This document shows positions 43,369 through 52,875 of a stretch of 64,000 nt of DNA, in pieces. Position numbers and translations under genes: made by a program. The stretch's first letter is position 1; every line of letters starts with the position of its first letter. This DNA comes from Vaginella massiliensis (GTDB taxonomy: Bacteria; Bacteroidota; Bacteroidia; Flavobacteriales; Weeksellaceae): contig NZ_LT593746.1 of NCBI RefSeq assembly GCF_900089075.1, forward strand, positions 742,920 through 806,919, written 5' to 3'. Under the pieces are notes generated by a model, which was not told the origin of the DNA, did not search any database, and worked only from the letters and a program-made list of their open reading frames with translations.

Positions 43369-43376
43369 CAAATATA
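43369..43376 (-). promoter_or_regulatory. candidate -7 box of the leftward replication unit
   Basis: CAAATATA on the + strand (TATATTTG leftward), with CAAA at 43398-43401 (TTTG leftward) 21 bases behind, the Bacteroidota -33/-7 arrangement. It lies 70 bases upstream of the 43299 start. Confidence 0.6.
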
Positions 43377-43404
43377 GAGAAATAATTCTATATAAAACAA
43401 ATTT

Positions 43405-43839
43405 ATGGAGAATAAATTGACTAATATTAAAGAAAGAATACTTTTGTTGGCTGAAACTGTGGAAGTTAGTAAACAGGTTTTTTTTAAAAAAATAGGGATA
43501 ACTTATAGTAATTTCACGGGAGAGAAGAAAAATAGACCTATCAATTCAGATGCAATAAAGAATATATTGATTAATTATCCTCAGACTAATCCTCATTGGT
43601 TAATACTAGATGAAGGTGAAATGTTATTGAAGGATTCTCAAAATGTTTCAAATAATGGGAATAATAATAAAAATATTGGAAGCAATATAAATGGGAATAA
43701 TGGAAATATTACAATTTCTCATAATGATATGGTTGATTTGAAAAAAGAGCTTACAGAGCGTTTAAAGGTTTGTCAAGAACATCTTTCAGAGAGTCAAGCG
43801 CAAACAACAACACTTTTAGAAATACTAAAAAATAAATAA
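43405..43839 (+). CDS. phage-repressor-like transcriptional regulator
   Basis: A 144-residue protein whose N-terminal 65 residues resemble the helix-turn-helix domain of CI-like repressors of Bacteroidota elements (KERILLLAETVEVSKQVFFKKIGITYSNF, ending PHWLILDEGEML). An Asn/Gly-rich linker and a C-terminal coiled coil (DMVDLKKELTERLKV) follow. It stands divergent to the leftward replication unit and just before the integrase, the normal place for an element regulator. Confidence 0.72.
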   Translation: MENKLTNIKERILLLAETVEVSKQVFFKKIGITYSNFTGEKKNRPINSDAIKNILINYPQTNPHWLILDEGEMLLKDSQNVSNNGNNNKNIGSNINGNNGNITISHNDMVDLKKELTERLKVCQEHLSESQAQTTTLLEILKNK

Positions 43840-43878
43840 CATGGAGATAGTGTTTCTTCAAATTTAATATGGAATAAA

Positions 43879-45144
43879 ATGCTGATAAAATACCATGCAC
43901 AGTTCTTACTCGATAAAGAGGTTGATAACCCTACTGCAAAATTACGTTATCGAATAAAGTGGAATAACAATAAGAGAATTGTTTCCTTTAGTGTTGGGTA
44001 CAGAGTTGAAATTGATAAATGGTCTTTGGAAACTCAAAGATGTAAAACTAATACTACTCATGGTCCTAAAAAAGTACCAGCATCGGAAATAAATAAAAGA
44101 CTAAACCTATTTGAGAAAGCTTGTGAAAATCTATTCAATAATTATCAAACAAAAAATGTAATTCCTGAAATTCAGGATTTTAAACAACAATTTAATAGAT
44201 GTATAGGAAGAGATAAAGCCAATGTTGAGGAGAGTTTTTATAAGATTTATGATCTTTTTTTAAATGAAGAAACAGAAATAAATCAATGGTCTTCCAGAAC
44301 ATATCAAAAATATAAAACTTTAAAAGCGCATTTATATAATTTTAATCAAAATCTTAAATTTAGTGAATGCACGAAGGAAACGCTTTATGGTTTTGTGTTT
44401 TATTTGCAAGGCATAAAACACAAAAATACGACCATTGTAAAAACAATAGCATTGTTCAAGATTTTTTTAAAATGGTCTTATAAAAAGGAATATCTGAAAA
44501 TAGAGGATTTTAAATTTTTCCAACCCAAATTAACCCAATACAAAAAGAAAATTATATTCTTGAGTAGTAATGAACTTATTCAGCTCAGAGACTATATAAT
44601 TCCAAGTGATAAAAAACATTTAGAAAAAGTAAGAGATGTTTTTCTTTTTCAATGCTATACAGGTTTGAGATACTCTGATGTTGAAAACTTAAAAAAAACA
44701 GATGTTAAAGAAAGCCACATTGAAATTACTACTTTAAAGACGGCTGATTCTTTAATAATTGAATTGAATAAACATAGTAGGTCGATATTGGAGAAATATG
44801 CTAATCAAACCTTTGATTCAAATAAAGCCTTACCTGTAATAAGGAATCAAACAATGAATGACCATTTAAAGGAATTGGCAAAGTTAGCTGGGATTAATGA
44901 AATAATAAGGGAAACTTATTATATAGGAAAAAAAAGAATTGATGAAGTTTATCCGAAATATGCATTACTAGGAACCCATGCAGGACGAAGAACATTTATC
45001 TGTAATGCACTTGCACTAGGAATACCACCACAAGTAATAATGAAGTGGACTGGTCATAGTGATTATAAAGCAATGAAGCCATATATTGATATTGCAACTG
45101 AGATTAAAGCAAATGAGATGAGTAAATTTAACAATATCTTTTAG
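43879..45144 (+). CDS. int: tyrosine recombinase (integrase)
   Basis: A 421-residue site-specific recombinase with an N-terminal arm-binding domain, a SAM-like core-binding domain and a C-terminal catalytic domain. The active-site residues are present: R264 in YTGLRYSD, H367-x-x-R370 in THAGRRTF, H393 in TGHSDY and the nucleophile Y402 in MKPYIDI. It joins attP to attB and excises the element. It is 40 bases after the regulator and ends 131 bases inside attR. Confidence 0.95.
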   Translation: MLIKYHAQFLLDKEVDNPTAKLRYRIKWNNNKRIVSFSVGYRVEIDKWSLETQRCKTNTTHGPKKVPASEINKRLNLFEKACENLFNNYQTKNVIPEIQDFKQQFNRCIGRDKANVEESFYKIYDLFLNEETEINQWSSRTYQKYKTLKAHLYNFNQNLKFSECTKETLYGFVFYLQGIKHKNTTIVKTIALFKIFLKWSYKKEYLKIEDFKFFQPKLTQYKKKIIFLSSNELIQLRDYIIPSDKKHLEKVRDVFLFQCYTGLRYSDVENLKKTDVKESHIEITTLKTADSLIIELNKHSRSILEKYANQTFDSNKALPVIRNQTMNDHLKELAKLAGINEIIRETYYIGKKRIDEVYPKYALLGTHAGRRTFICNALALGIPPQVIMKWTGHSDYKAMKPYIDIATEIKANEMSKFNNIF

Positions 45145-45172
45145 TCCGTGTTTGTAAAATCATGGACTAAAA
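45139..45172. repeat. inverted repeat with subterminal site, right copy
   Basis: TTTTAGTCC and GGACTAAAA form a perfect 9-bp inverted repeat around a 16-base loop at the stop of the integrase gene. Its right arm is within ATGGACTAAAA (45162-45172), which also lies inside the left end. It may be a terminator, an arm-type recombinase site, or both. Confidence 0.6.
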
Positions 45173-45275
45173 TGAGTGTTATTTAAAGAGATGTAGTAAT
45201 ACTTGTTGGTATGTAAAATATTGAATAACAATATAATGATTGTTTATGATTACTTAAAAATATTTAAAAACAGTC

Positions 45276-45286
45276 CATACGTCGCT
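45276..45286 (+). repeat. attR core, 11-bp direct repeat
   Basis: CATACGTCGCT, identical to attL. AGTCCAT (45272-45278) just at the core is the inverse of the start of the subterminal repeat. Confidence 0.92.
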
Positions 45287-46565
45287 TGTTGCGCCTAGTC
45301 CGAAAATAGAAAAAGCTAGGCAAAAAGAATTGCTCAAAACCATGGGACCCTTCAGTCAGTTGAAATTTCATTTTACACCCAATTATTTATTGCTCATCGG
45401 CAATTCATCAGTCAACAAAAGTTTACCAATTGGTGGCAAAATCACGCATGTCAATCATCAGCCTGTATCCGAAATTTATCAGAAATACGCAAAAATAGAA
45501 TTTTCTGACGGCTACAACAAAACCTTTGTTGCCAATCAGTTGTCGCGACAGTTTAGCTATTTTTTTTCCTTAGAACACGGTATACAAGATTCAATTGTTT
45601 TGCAATTCGAAACGGCAGATTCTGTCTTTACTAAAACCGTTTTCAGAAAAAAAATAGAAGAAAAGACAAAAGCAAAAGAACTGAAAAAAGATTCGGTAGC
45701 GAAACCAAAGTTAACCAAAATAGAACGAAAACAAAATCGAATAAAAAATAGAAATTTTGGCTACGATGAGCAATCGAAAACTTATACCATAGAACTGTCT
45801 TTTCCTACACAAGACAGCACAACTGCGGTGTTGAAAGTGAGAAATTTTACCAAAGGCGTGCCAGCAAAAGCCTTTGCAGAGGTTTTCAGAACAATTGCCG
45901 AACACGATGTGAAACATTTGGTGTTGGATTTGCGCAACAATGGTGGCGGATATGCCCATAGCGCTCGAGAATTGTTTGCCTACCTTTATCAGCCAGCAAT
46001 TGCCTTTACGCAGCCAGCAAAAGTTGTTTCGAAGACTTCGTTGGCTTTGGCTTACCCTCAGTCGAAAACGTGGGCTGGAAAAATTATCGGATTTCCTTTT
46101 TGGATGAGCCAATCGGTGTATAGTTTTTTCAAAACCAAGAAAAACAAAGAGGGCGACTATTATTATAAAATGTTCTCGGCTAAACCTTATGCCGTAAAGG
46201 ATTATCAGTACCAAGACCAGCTTTATGTGTTGATAAATGGCGGTTCTTTTTCTGCTACATCGTTGTTGATTACCATGCTCGACCAATATACGCAAGCTGT
46301 TTTTATAGGAGAAGAATCTGGCGGAAATTACGACGGGACGGTTGCCGGAATTATGCCTACCTATAAATTGCCAAATTCTAAACTGGATTTGAGGATTGGG
46401 CATCTCACCATTAAACCTAATTATAAAACCGAAGGCGTAAAAGGAAGAGGAAAATTTCCTGAAATCGAAATTTTACCGACCACAGACGACATTGCAAAAG
46501 GAAAAGATCCCATCTTGCAACGCAGTTTGAAAATGATTGAAGAGGCAAACAACAGAACGGAATAA
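45287..46565 (+). pseudogene. S41 peptidase, C-terminal part separated by the mobile element
   Basis: The remaining 425 or so codons of the interrupted S41 gene. It contains the S41 catalytic core: LVLDLRNNGGGYAHSA and the serine in INGGSFSATSLLITML, then FIGEESGGNYDGT. An internal TTG at 45330 could start a shortened product of 411 residues, but it would lack the signal peptide. Loss of export makes it non-functional in the current state. Confidence 0.93.
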
Positions 46566-46697
46566 ATAAGCTCATAGAAATACATCGTTGTTCATTTTTC
46601 GGTTGATTTTCTTTTCGTCAAAAAGTTTGTTGGGCAGTGTCTAAACAAAACTTCTTTTATTACCTTTAATGCTCGAAAACCAAACTTTTTCACGACC

Positions 46698-48107
46698 ATG
46701 CTTAGGTTGATTTTTATCTTGCTCGGTTCTTTTCTCAGTGCACAGTCTGTGCAATTGCTTTATTTTACAGATGCTCATCAATTGTACGAACTAGACGATG
46801 TGCCTGGCGGAAGAGGCGGTTTCGCTCGGCTAAAAACGGTGGTAGACGAATGTAAAAAAGAAAATCCGTCTACGCTTACAATTCATGGGGGTGATTTTGT
46901 GGGCGGTGTTTTGTACGGTGGAATGCTGAAAGGTAAAAATATGCCAGGAGTTTTTAACCAAATTCCGGTCGATATACTCAACTTTGGTCAGCATGAATTC
47001 GACTATGGAATAGAACATTTACAGCAATTGATTCCACAATTTACGGGTTCGTTTTTCACCACCAATTTGGTAGACGACAACAACAATTCTTTCTTGCATT
47101 TGCCAACTTATTTGTTGCGAAAAATAGAGAATCAAACTCTGTTGTTTCTTGGTCTTACCGATCAGATGCAAACCACAATTCAGGACCCTCGCGTTCGCCA
47201 AGACGATATTTTTCTTTCGGTGCAACGAGTTTTGTCTCTTCTTTCGTCGGTTGCGATCGATAAAATTGTGGTGATTTCTCAGATGGATTTAGAAAAAAAT
47301 ATTCGTTTGGTAGAGCAGTTCCCACAAATCGATTTGGTGCTTACCGAGGAGCTCAACGAGTATAATTCGCAAATCAATTTTGTCGGAAAAACTCCTATCG
47401 TTGCGCCTTCTGGCAATATGAGTGCGGTTGCCAAAATTCTTTTATCCAAAAACTCACTTCCTTCAATTCAGTTAATTCCTTTGAACCAAGAGGTGAAAAA
47501 AGACCCTAAATTGGCGATTCGCGAACAGCAAGAAAAAGATTTTATAGACCGCCAACTCAACGAGAAAGTTGCCGATTTGCTCGTCGATTTGGATGTACAA
47601 TCTGGTCTGAAAGGAGAATCATTGGCAGGAAATCTTATCACCGATGCAATGCGATTTTATTACGATGCCGATGCTGCAATGATAGATGCCAACGGAATAA
47701 GAAATGCTGTCCCTCATGGCGATTTTACCCTGAAATCGGCGAGAACGCTTCTCCCATTTGGCAACAAAATAGTAATGGTTTCGATAAAAGTTGGTGACTT
47801 GAAAGATTTTATTTTAAAGAATTTCTTGTTAGAAAAACCAAAAATTATGCAGGTTTCAGGCTTTTCTTACCAATACAATGCGAAAGATCATATAATTGTT
47901 TTTCCGAATTTACAAGATGATCAAATCCTGCGTTTGGTGCTGAACGAATATAATTTTAAGCAATTGCAACGCTATGAAAATGTTTTGATCTCTGCCCATG
48001 ATCAGCAGTCTGTAGAAGATTTTTTTACGCTTACCCAATGGGCAAGAAAACAGCAACGCATTCGACCGAAATTAGAAAAAAGAATAACAATCATCAAACA
48101 AAAATAG
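46698..48107 (+). CDS. 5'-nucleotidase-like exported protein with degraded metal site
   Basis: A 469-residue exported protein (signal peptide ending LSAQS) laid out like UshA: N-terminal metallophosphatase domain, C-terminal nucleotidase domain with ESLAGNLITDAMRFYY and PFGNKIVMV. The first metal motifs remain (D25-x-H27, G65-D66), but the GNHE motif reads GQHE (Q98), the next histidine position reads SQMD (Q195), and the GHxH motif is replaced by TEEL near 216. These changes suggest weak or lost hydrolase activity. It is preceded by a promoter-sized gap and followed by hflX. Confidence 0.85.
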   Translation: MLRLIFILLGSFLSAQSVQLLYFTDAHQLYELDDVPGGRGGFARLKTVVDECKKENPSTLTIHGGDFVGGVLYGGMLKGKNMPGVFNQIPVDILNFGQHEFDYGIEHLQQLIPQFTGSFFTTNLVDDNNNSFLHLPTYLLRKIENQTLLFLGLTDQMQTTIQDPRVRQDDIFLSVQRVLSLLSSVAIDKIVVISQMDLEKNIRLVEQFPQIDLVLTEELNEYNSQINFVGKTPIVAPSGNMSAVAKILLSKNSLPSIQLIPLNQEVKKDPKLAIREQQEKDFIDRQLNEKVADLLVDLDVQSGLKGESLAGNLITDAMRFYYDADAAMIDANGIRNAVPHGDFTLKSARTLLPFGNKIVMVSIKVGDLKDFILKNFLLEKPKIMQVSGFSYQYNAKDHIIVFPNLQDDQILRLVLNEYNFKQLQRYENVLISAHDQQSVEDFFTLTQWARKQQRIRPKLEKRITIIKQK

Positions 48108-48222
48108 ACGAGTGGATTTTGGGAATTCATCCCCATTTTCGACAACGGATTCAGTTTCAGAAAGGTATTAAATTTGATAATATAAGAACAGAACAACCTT
48201 TTATGCCAAGACAAAAGAGGTT

Positions 48223-48239
48223 TTTGTTTGTCAAACAAA
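48223..48239. promoter_or_regulatory. perfect palindrome upstream of hflX
   Basis: TTTGTTTGTCAAACAAA: two 8-base arms around one base, 57 bases before the hflX ATG. A likely regulator-binding site; the factor is unknown. Confidence 0.5.
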
Positions 48240-48295
48240 GCATAGAAAAATCGGCTGTAATCCGTATAATTGCACAACAAAGCTTATAGAAATAC

Positions 48296-49513
48296 ATGTT
48301 AGAGAAAAAAGAAGCTCAATACGAAAGAGTAGTTTTGGTAGGATTGATAACGCGCGACCAAACAGAAGAAAAGCTGTCAGAATACATGGATGAACTTCAG
48401 TTTTTGGCTTATACAGCTGGAGCAGAAGTGATGCAACGCTTTACGCAGAAATTAGATCGACCAGACTCTAAATTCTTTGTAGGGAGCGGAAAACTGGAAG
48501 AAATTACCAATTATGTAGAAGAAAACAACATCGATACGGTCATATTCGACGATGAGCTTACGCCTTCGCAACTGAAGAATATAGAAAAAGTGGTGAACCG
48601 AAAAATTATCGATCGCACCCAATTGATTTTGGACATTTTCGCGCAACGAGCGCAAACCTCTTACGCACGCACCCAAGTGGAGTTGGCTCAGTATCAATAT
48701 CTTTTGCCTCGACTCACCCGTATGTGGACGCACTTGGAGAGACAGCGAGGTGGGATTGGTATGCGTGGTCCGGGTGAAACCGAAATAGAAACCGACCGAC
48801 GAATCATTCGCGATCGGATTACTTTGCTCAAAGAAAAACTAAAATCCATAGACAAGCAAATGGCAACTCAAAGAACCAACCGTGGGGCAATGGTGCGCGT
48901 GGCTTTGGTGGGCTATACCAATGTTGGAAAATCGACGTTGATGAACGTTTTGAGCAAATCTGATGTGTTTGCAGAAAACAAACTTTTTGCAACTTTAGAC
49001 ACCACCGTTCGTAAAGTTGTTATCGGGAATTTGCCTTTTTTGTTGACCGACACGGTTGGATTCATTAGAAAATTGCCAACCCAATTGGTAGAATCTTTCA
49101 AATCGACCCTAGACGAGGTGCGCGAGGCAGATTTGCTCATTCATGTTGTCGATATTTCGCACCCGAGTTTTGAGGATCATGTGAATTCGGTAAATCAGAT
49201 TCTTACCGAGATCGACGCCAAAGAAAAGCCTACCGTAATGGTGTTCAACAAAATCGATAATTTTTCTTATATCAAACAAGATGAGGATGATTTGACAGAG
49301 AAAACTTTCAGAAATTATTCACTTGATGATTGGAAGCGAACTTGGATGGCAAAAACGCCACACCCAACCCTGTTTATCTCTGCCACCGAAAGAGATAATT
49401 TGGAAGAATTAAGAAAAGCGGTGTACGAAGAAGTGAAAAAGATTCATATTCAGCGGTTTCCATACAACAACTTTTTGTTTCATTATTACGAAGAAGAAAC
49501 AGAAGAAGAGTAA
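48296..49513 (+). CDS. hflX: ribosome-associated GTPase HflX
   Basis: A 405-residue GTPase. The HflX domain has the Gly-rich RGGIGMRGPGETEIETDRR segment; the G domain has GYTNVGKST (G1), TDTVGF (G3) and FNKID (G4). It splits stalled or hibernating 70S ribosomes under stress. It is alone in its unit, with a strong terminator behind it. Confidence 0.96.
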   Translation: MLEKKEAQYERVVLVGLITRDQTEEKLSEYMDELQFLAYTAGAEVMQRFTQKLDRPDSKFFVGSGKLEEITNYVEENNIDTVIFDDELTPSQLKNIEKVVNRKIIDRTQLILDIFAQRAQTSYARTQVELAQYQYLLPRLTRMWTHLERQRGGIGMRGPGETEIETDRRIIRDRITLLKEKLKSIDKQMATQRTNRGAMVRVALVGYTNVGKSTLMNVLSKSDVFAENKLFATLDTTVRKVVIGNLPFLLTDTVGFIRKLPTQLVESFKSTLDEVREADLLIHVVDISHPSFEDHVNSVNQILTEIDAKEKPTVMVFNKIDNFSYIKQDEDDLTEKTFRNYSLDDWKRTWMAKTPHPTLFISATERDNLEELRKAVYEEVKKIHIQRFPYNNFLFHYYEEETEEE

Positions 49514-49570
49514 AATGATTAGCGTTGACTTGAAATTCTTTGTAGGAAGAAATTTTAATCATAAAACACA

Positions 49571-49600
49571 AAAAAAGGAATCGAACGATTCCTTTTTTTT
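49571..49600. terminator. strong bidirectional terminator
   Basis: AAAAAAGGAATCG and CGATTCCTTTTTTT form a near-perfect hairpin with T-runs in both directions, between convergent hflX and the Crp/Fnr gene. Confidence 0.9.
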
Positions 49601-49621
49601 ATATCTTGAAAATTGATTCGC

Positions 49622-50329
49622 TTACATGATTACATGTCCAAGTTTGGTCAATTTTTTATGCTCTAGAATTTTTATTTTTCTACCCTCAACCTCAATCAGC
49701 TGATCTTGTTTGTATTCCGAAATCAATCGAATTGCCGATTCTGTAGCCGTTCCGATGAGGTTTGCTGTTTCTTCGCGAGTGAGCGAAATATTGATGAATC
49801 CGTCTTTGTCTGTTCCCAATTTGGCTTCTAACAGCAGCAAGACTTCTGCCAAACGTTCGCGAACGGTTTTTTGAGCCAAATAGGTGATGGTGCGGGCATA
49901 TTCGCCCAAATCTTTTGCAATACGTTGCAAGATATTGAAAGCTAAATTCGGATTGTGTTGTAAGATTTTGATGAAGAATTTTTCGGGTACATAATAGATT
50001 TCACAATTTCCCATTGCCGTTGCCGATGCGCCGTAGAGTTCGCCGCTCAAAATAGAACGATACCCAATGATGTCGCCTTCGTTTACAAATCGCAAGATTT
50101 GCTCCTTACCATTAAACCCAACTTTAAATAATTTTGCTGTCCCTTTTATCATGCAATAAATCCCTTTTGGGGTTGCACCTTCTTGTATGATTTCATCTCC
50201 TTTTTTTAGGGAGAGAATTTTTCTTTCTGTATTGAATTCGATTAATTCTTCTTTAGAAAAAATCCCTAACTTTTCAGGGTTTTCAAATAAGTATTTGATG
50301 GTGTCAAGGTTTTCGCTAAATTCTGACAT
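49622..50329 (-). CDS. Crp/Fnr family transcriptional regulator
   Basis: A 235-residue regulator with an N-terminal cyclic-nucleotide-binding-type domain (KGDEIIQEGATPKGIYCMIKG) and a C-terminal winged helix (LTREETANLIGTATESAIRLISEYKQD). It lacks the N-terminal cysteine cluster of Fnr, so it cannot carry that iron-sulfur sensor in the usual way. It lies divergent to ccoI, with a 14-bp perfect palindrome and a -7 box between them, so control of itself and of the oxidase genes is likely. Confidence 0.88.
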   Translation of the reverse strand: MSEFSENLDTIKYLFENPEKLGIFSKEELIEFNTERKILSLKKGDEIIQEGATPKGIYCMIKGTAKLFKVGFNGKEQILRFVNEGDIIGYRSILSGELYGASATAMGNCEIYYVPEKFFIKILQHNPNLAFNILQRIAKDLGEYARTITYLAQKTVRERLAEVLLLLEAKLGTDKDGFINISLTREETANLIGTATESAIRLISEYKQDQLIEVEGRKIKILEHKKLTKLGHVIM

Positions 50330-50344
50330 ATAAATGTTTGATTA

Positions 50345-50358
50345 ATGACTTAAGTCAT
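50345..50358. promoter_or_regulatory. 14-bp palindrome ATGACTTAAGTCAT, candidate Crp/Fnr operator
   Basis: A perfect palindrome (ATGACTTAAGTCAT) in the 77-base space between the divergent regulator and ccoI, next to the leftward -7 box CAAAGATA (50360-50367). The half-site TGACNNNNGTCA type resembles Crp/Fnr operators. Confidence 0.6.
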
Positions 50359-50391
50359 GCAAAGATACAAGATATTCTTGTGAATGGAAAG

Positions 50392-50399
50392 TAATTTTG
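50392..50399 (+). promoter_or_regulatory. candidate -7 box before ccoI
   Basis: TAATTTTG matches TAnnTTTG only 8 bases before the ccoI ATG, which would make a nearly leaderless mRNA. No good -33 box; weak call. Confidence 0.35.
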
Positions 50400-50406
50400 T
50401 AAAACT

Positions 50407-52782
50407 ATGGCAGAGCAATGTTTCCATTGTGGGCAGCAGATAGAAGAGGAACGAATTTCTTTTGATGAAAAGGAATTTTGCTGCCAAGGTTGTAAAACTG
50501 TTTATGAGATATTGAACCTCAATGATCTTAAAGATTTCTATGAACTCAATCGTAATGCTGGCGTTCGCCCCGATAAGAAAAATACGCATCAATTTGAGTT
50601 TCTCAATACCAAAGAAATTTTTGATAAAGTCGTCGATTTCTCAGATGATGGAGTTACGGTGGTCACGTTTCATGTTCCGGTAATTCATTGTACCTCATGT
50701 GTTTGGTTGTTGGAGAGTTTAGAAACCATCAATCCTAATATTATTTCGTCGCATGTGAATTTTTCTGAAAAAAATGTGCAAGTTACTTTCAGAGACGAAC
50801 TGAAATTGGGCGACTTGGCTAGGTTGATGACTGATTTGGGGTATAAGCCATCGATCAACCTTCATACCGTAGAAAAGAAGAAAAAGAAAGTGGATCGCTC
50901 GTTGGTGGCAAAATTGGTAGTTGCGGGGTTTTGCTTCGGAAACATCATGATGTTGTCTTTTCCAGAGTATGTAGAGTTTTTTGGAACGGTAAAAGAAAAA
51001 TGGCTAGAAGAGAACAAGCATTTCTTGCGATGGACGATGTTCTTTTTGGCTTTGCCTGTTTTCCTGTATTCGGCTACAGATTATTACAAATCGGCTTGGC
51101 AAGGTTTGAAAAACGGAATTGTAAACCTCGATGTGCCGATTGCGTTGGGAATAATTGTTATTTTTTTCAAAAGCACTTATGACATCACGTTCGATGTCAG
51201 TCCGGGATATTTCGATTCGTTGGCGAGTTTGTTGTTCCTGATGCTCACAGGCAAATGGTTTCAGCAACAGACCTTCAATTCTTTATCTTTCGACCGAGAT
51301 TATAAATCGTTTTATCCGATTGCTGTTGCCAAGTTGATCGAGGGGCAAGAAGTTCCTATATTATTGTCCGATCTGCAAAAAGGTGATCGAATTCTTGTAC
51401 GGAACGAAGAAATTGTGCCCGCAGATGCAATTTTGATGAAGGATGAAGCGATGGTTGACAATAGTTTCGTGACGGGAGAATCGCGTTTGATTTCGAAAAA
51501 ACAAGGCGATAAAATATTTGCAGGCGGACGGATTTCTGGGCCAGCGGTCGAATTGGAAATTATTTCAGACATCAATCAAAGTTACCTTACTCAGCTTTGG
51601 AACAACGATGCGTTTAAGAAAAACTCTTCAGAACTCAACGTATTGACCAATTACGTTGCAAAATATTTTACCTATGTCATTCTTACTTTATGCTTAGTGT
51701 CTTCGGTGTTTTGGTATTTTCACAATCCGTCGATGATAATGCAAGTGGTGACCTCGATTCTCATCATTGCTTGTCCGTGTGCTTTAGGATTGTCTTCGCC
51801 ATTTACATTGGGGAATATGATGCGCGTTTTTGGCAACCATAATTTTTATATCAAAAATACCACAACGATAGAAAATTTATCAGACATTACCGATGTGGTG
51901 TTCGATAAAACGGGAACCATTACCGAGAGCGAATCAGATCAAATCGAATATGAAGGAAACGCCATTCCGACCGAAGATTTACGCGCGATAAAAGCCGTTC
52001 TTCGCAACTCGAATCACCCGTTGAGCCGTTCGCTTTACAACAAAATCGAGGTAGATTCTAATCTGAGAGTACAAGATTACGTACAAGTTTTGGGCAAAGG
52101 ACAAGAAGGAGTTGTGAACGGTAAAAAATATTTGATTGGTTCCAAAGGATTTGTTGGCGCCGATGAAGCGGTTGTTGTGAATCAGACCGTGGTGTATATC
52201 AAGGTGGATGAGGTGATTTTGGGACGCTATGTATTCAAAAATAAATACCGTCAAAACTTAGAACAACTCATCGATCAATTATCCAAATTCGATTTGCATG
52301 TACTCTCTGGCGATAACGATGCTGAGCAAGATTTTTTAGGAAAAATTTTTCCGGCAAACACCAAATTCAATTTCAATCAGACCCCGAATGATAAGCTCAA
52401 TTACATCAAAAATTTACAAGAAAAAGGTAAAAAAGTGCTGATGATTGGTGACGGACTGAACGATGCTGGAGCTTTGGCGCAAGCGAACGTCGGCATTACC
52501 ATTACCGAGAGCATGAACAGTTTTTCGCCCTCGTGCGATGGAATTTTGGACGCCAAAGAGTTCGAACGTTTGCCTTGGTTCTTGAAGCTGTCGAAAATCG
52601 CGATGCGTTTGGTAATTGGCGCCTTTATAATTTCTTTTATCTACAACTTGGTGGGCTTGTCTTTTGCGGTAAGTGGATATTTACAGCCAGTTGTCGCTGC
52701 AATTTTGATGCCGCTAAGTTCTTTCTCTGTCATATTATTTGCTACCTTTGGTACAAGATTTTTTGCTAGATTTACAACTTAA
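50407..52782 (+). CDS. ccoI: copper-type P-type ATPase for cbb3 oxidase assembly (CcoI/FixI)
   Basis: A 791-residue heavy-metal P-type ATPase. A Cys-rich N-terminus (CFHCGQ, FCCQGCKTVYE) precedes a metal-binding domain with CTSCVW. The core has TGES, the metal-transport CPC (ACPCALGLSSP), DKTGTIT with the phosphorylated Asp, SNHPLSRS, and GDGLNDAGAL. It moves copper for the CuB site of the cbb3 oxidase whose genes follow, so it belongs to the CcoI group rather than to detoxifying pumps. Confidence 0.93.
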   Translation: MAEQCFHCGQQIEEERISFDEKEFCCQGCKTVYEILNLNDLKDFYELNRNAGVRPDKKNTHQFEFLNTKEIFDKVVDFSDDGVTVVTFHVPVIHCTSCVWLLESLETINPNIISSHVNFSEKNVQVTFRDELKLGDLARLMTDLGYKPSINLHTVEKKKKKVDRSLVAKLVVAGFCFGNIMMLSFPEYVEFFGTVKEKWLEENKHFLRWTMFFLALPVFLYSATDYYKSAWQGLKNGIVNLDVPIALGIIVIFFKSTYDITFDVSPGYFDSLASLLFLMLTGKWFQQQTFNSLSFDRDYKSFYPIAVAKLIEGQEVPILLSDLQKGDRILVRNEEIVPADAILMKDEAMVDNSFVTGESRLISKKQGDKIFAGGRISGPAVELEIISDINQSYLTQLWNNDAFKKNSSELNVLTNYVAKYFTYVILTLCLVSSVFWYFHNPSMIMQVVTSILIIACPCALGLSSPFTLGNMMRVFGNHNFYIKNTTTIENLSDITDVVFDKTGTITESESDQIEYEGNAIPTEDLRAIKAVLRNSNHPLSRSLYNKIEVDSNLRVQDYVQVLGKGQEGVVNGKKYLIGSKGFVGADEAVVVNQTVVYIKVDEVILGRYVFKNKYRQNLEQLIDQLSKFDLHVLSGDNDAEQDFLGKIFPANTKFNFNQTPNDKLNYIKNLQEKGKKVLMIGDGLNDAGALAQANVGITITESMNSFSPSCDGILDAKEFERLPWFLKLSKIAMRLVIGAFIISFIYNLVGLSFAVSGYLQPVVAAILMPLSSFSVILFATFGTRFFARFTT

Positions 52783-52859
52783 ATATTTAGAATGAATATA
52801 AATTAATATATATTCTACACGGATGAAGAAAATCATTGTAAAATCTATTTTTGGCTTTG

Positions 52860-52867
52860 TAATTTTG
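52860..52867 (+). promoter_or_regulatory. candidate -7 box before ccoS
   Basis: TAATTTTG with ATTG at 52835-52838, 21 bases upstream, as a -33-like element; TATTTTTG at 52846-52853 is an alternative -7. The gap after ccoI (93 bases) allows a separate promoter for the oxidase genes. Confidence 0.4.
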
Positions 52868-52875
52868 TACAAATT

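Noticed and set aside
45711-46403. 230-codon frame opposite the S41 part
   Set aside because: It is a shadow of the S41 coding frame on the other strand with no recognisable pattern.
48038-48289. 83-codon frame between the nucleotidase-like gene and hflX
   Set aside because: It overlaps the upstream gene by 70 bases in another frame and covers the promoter space of hflX; composition is not convincing.
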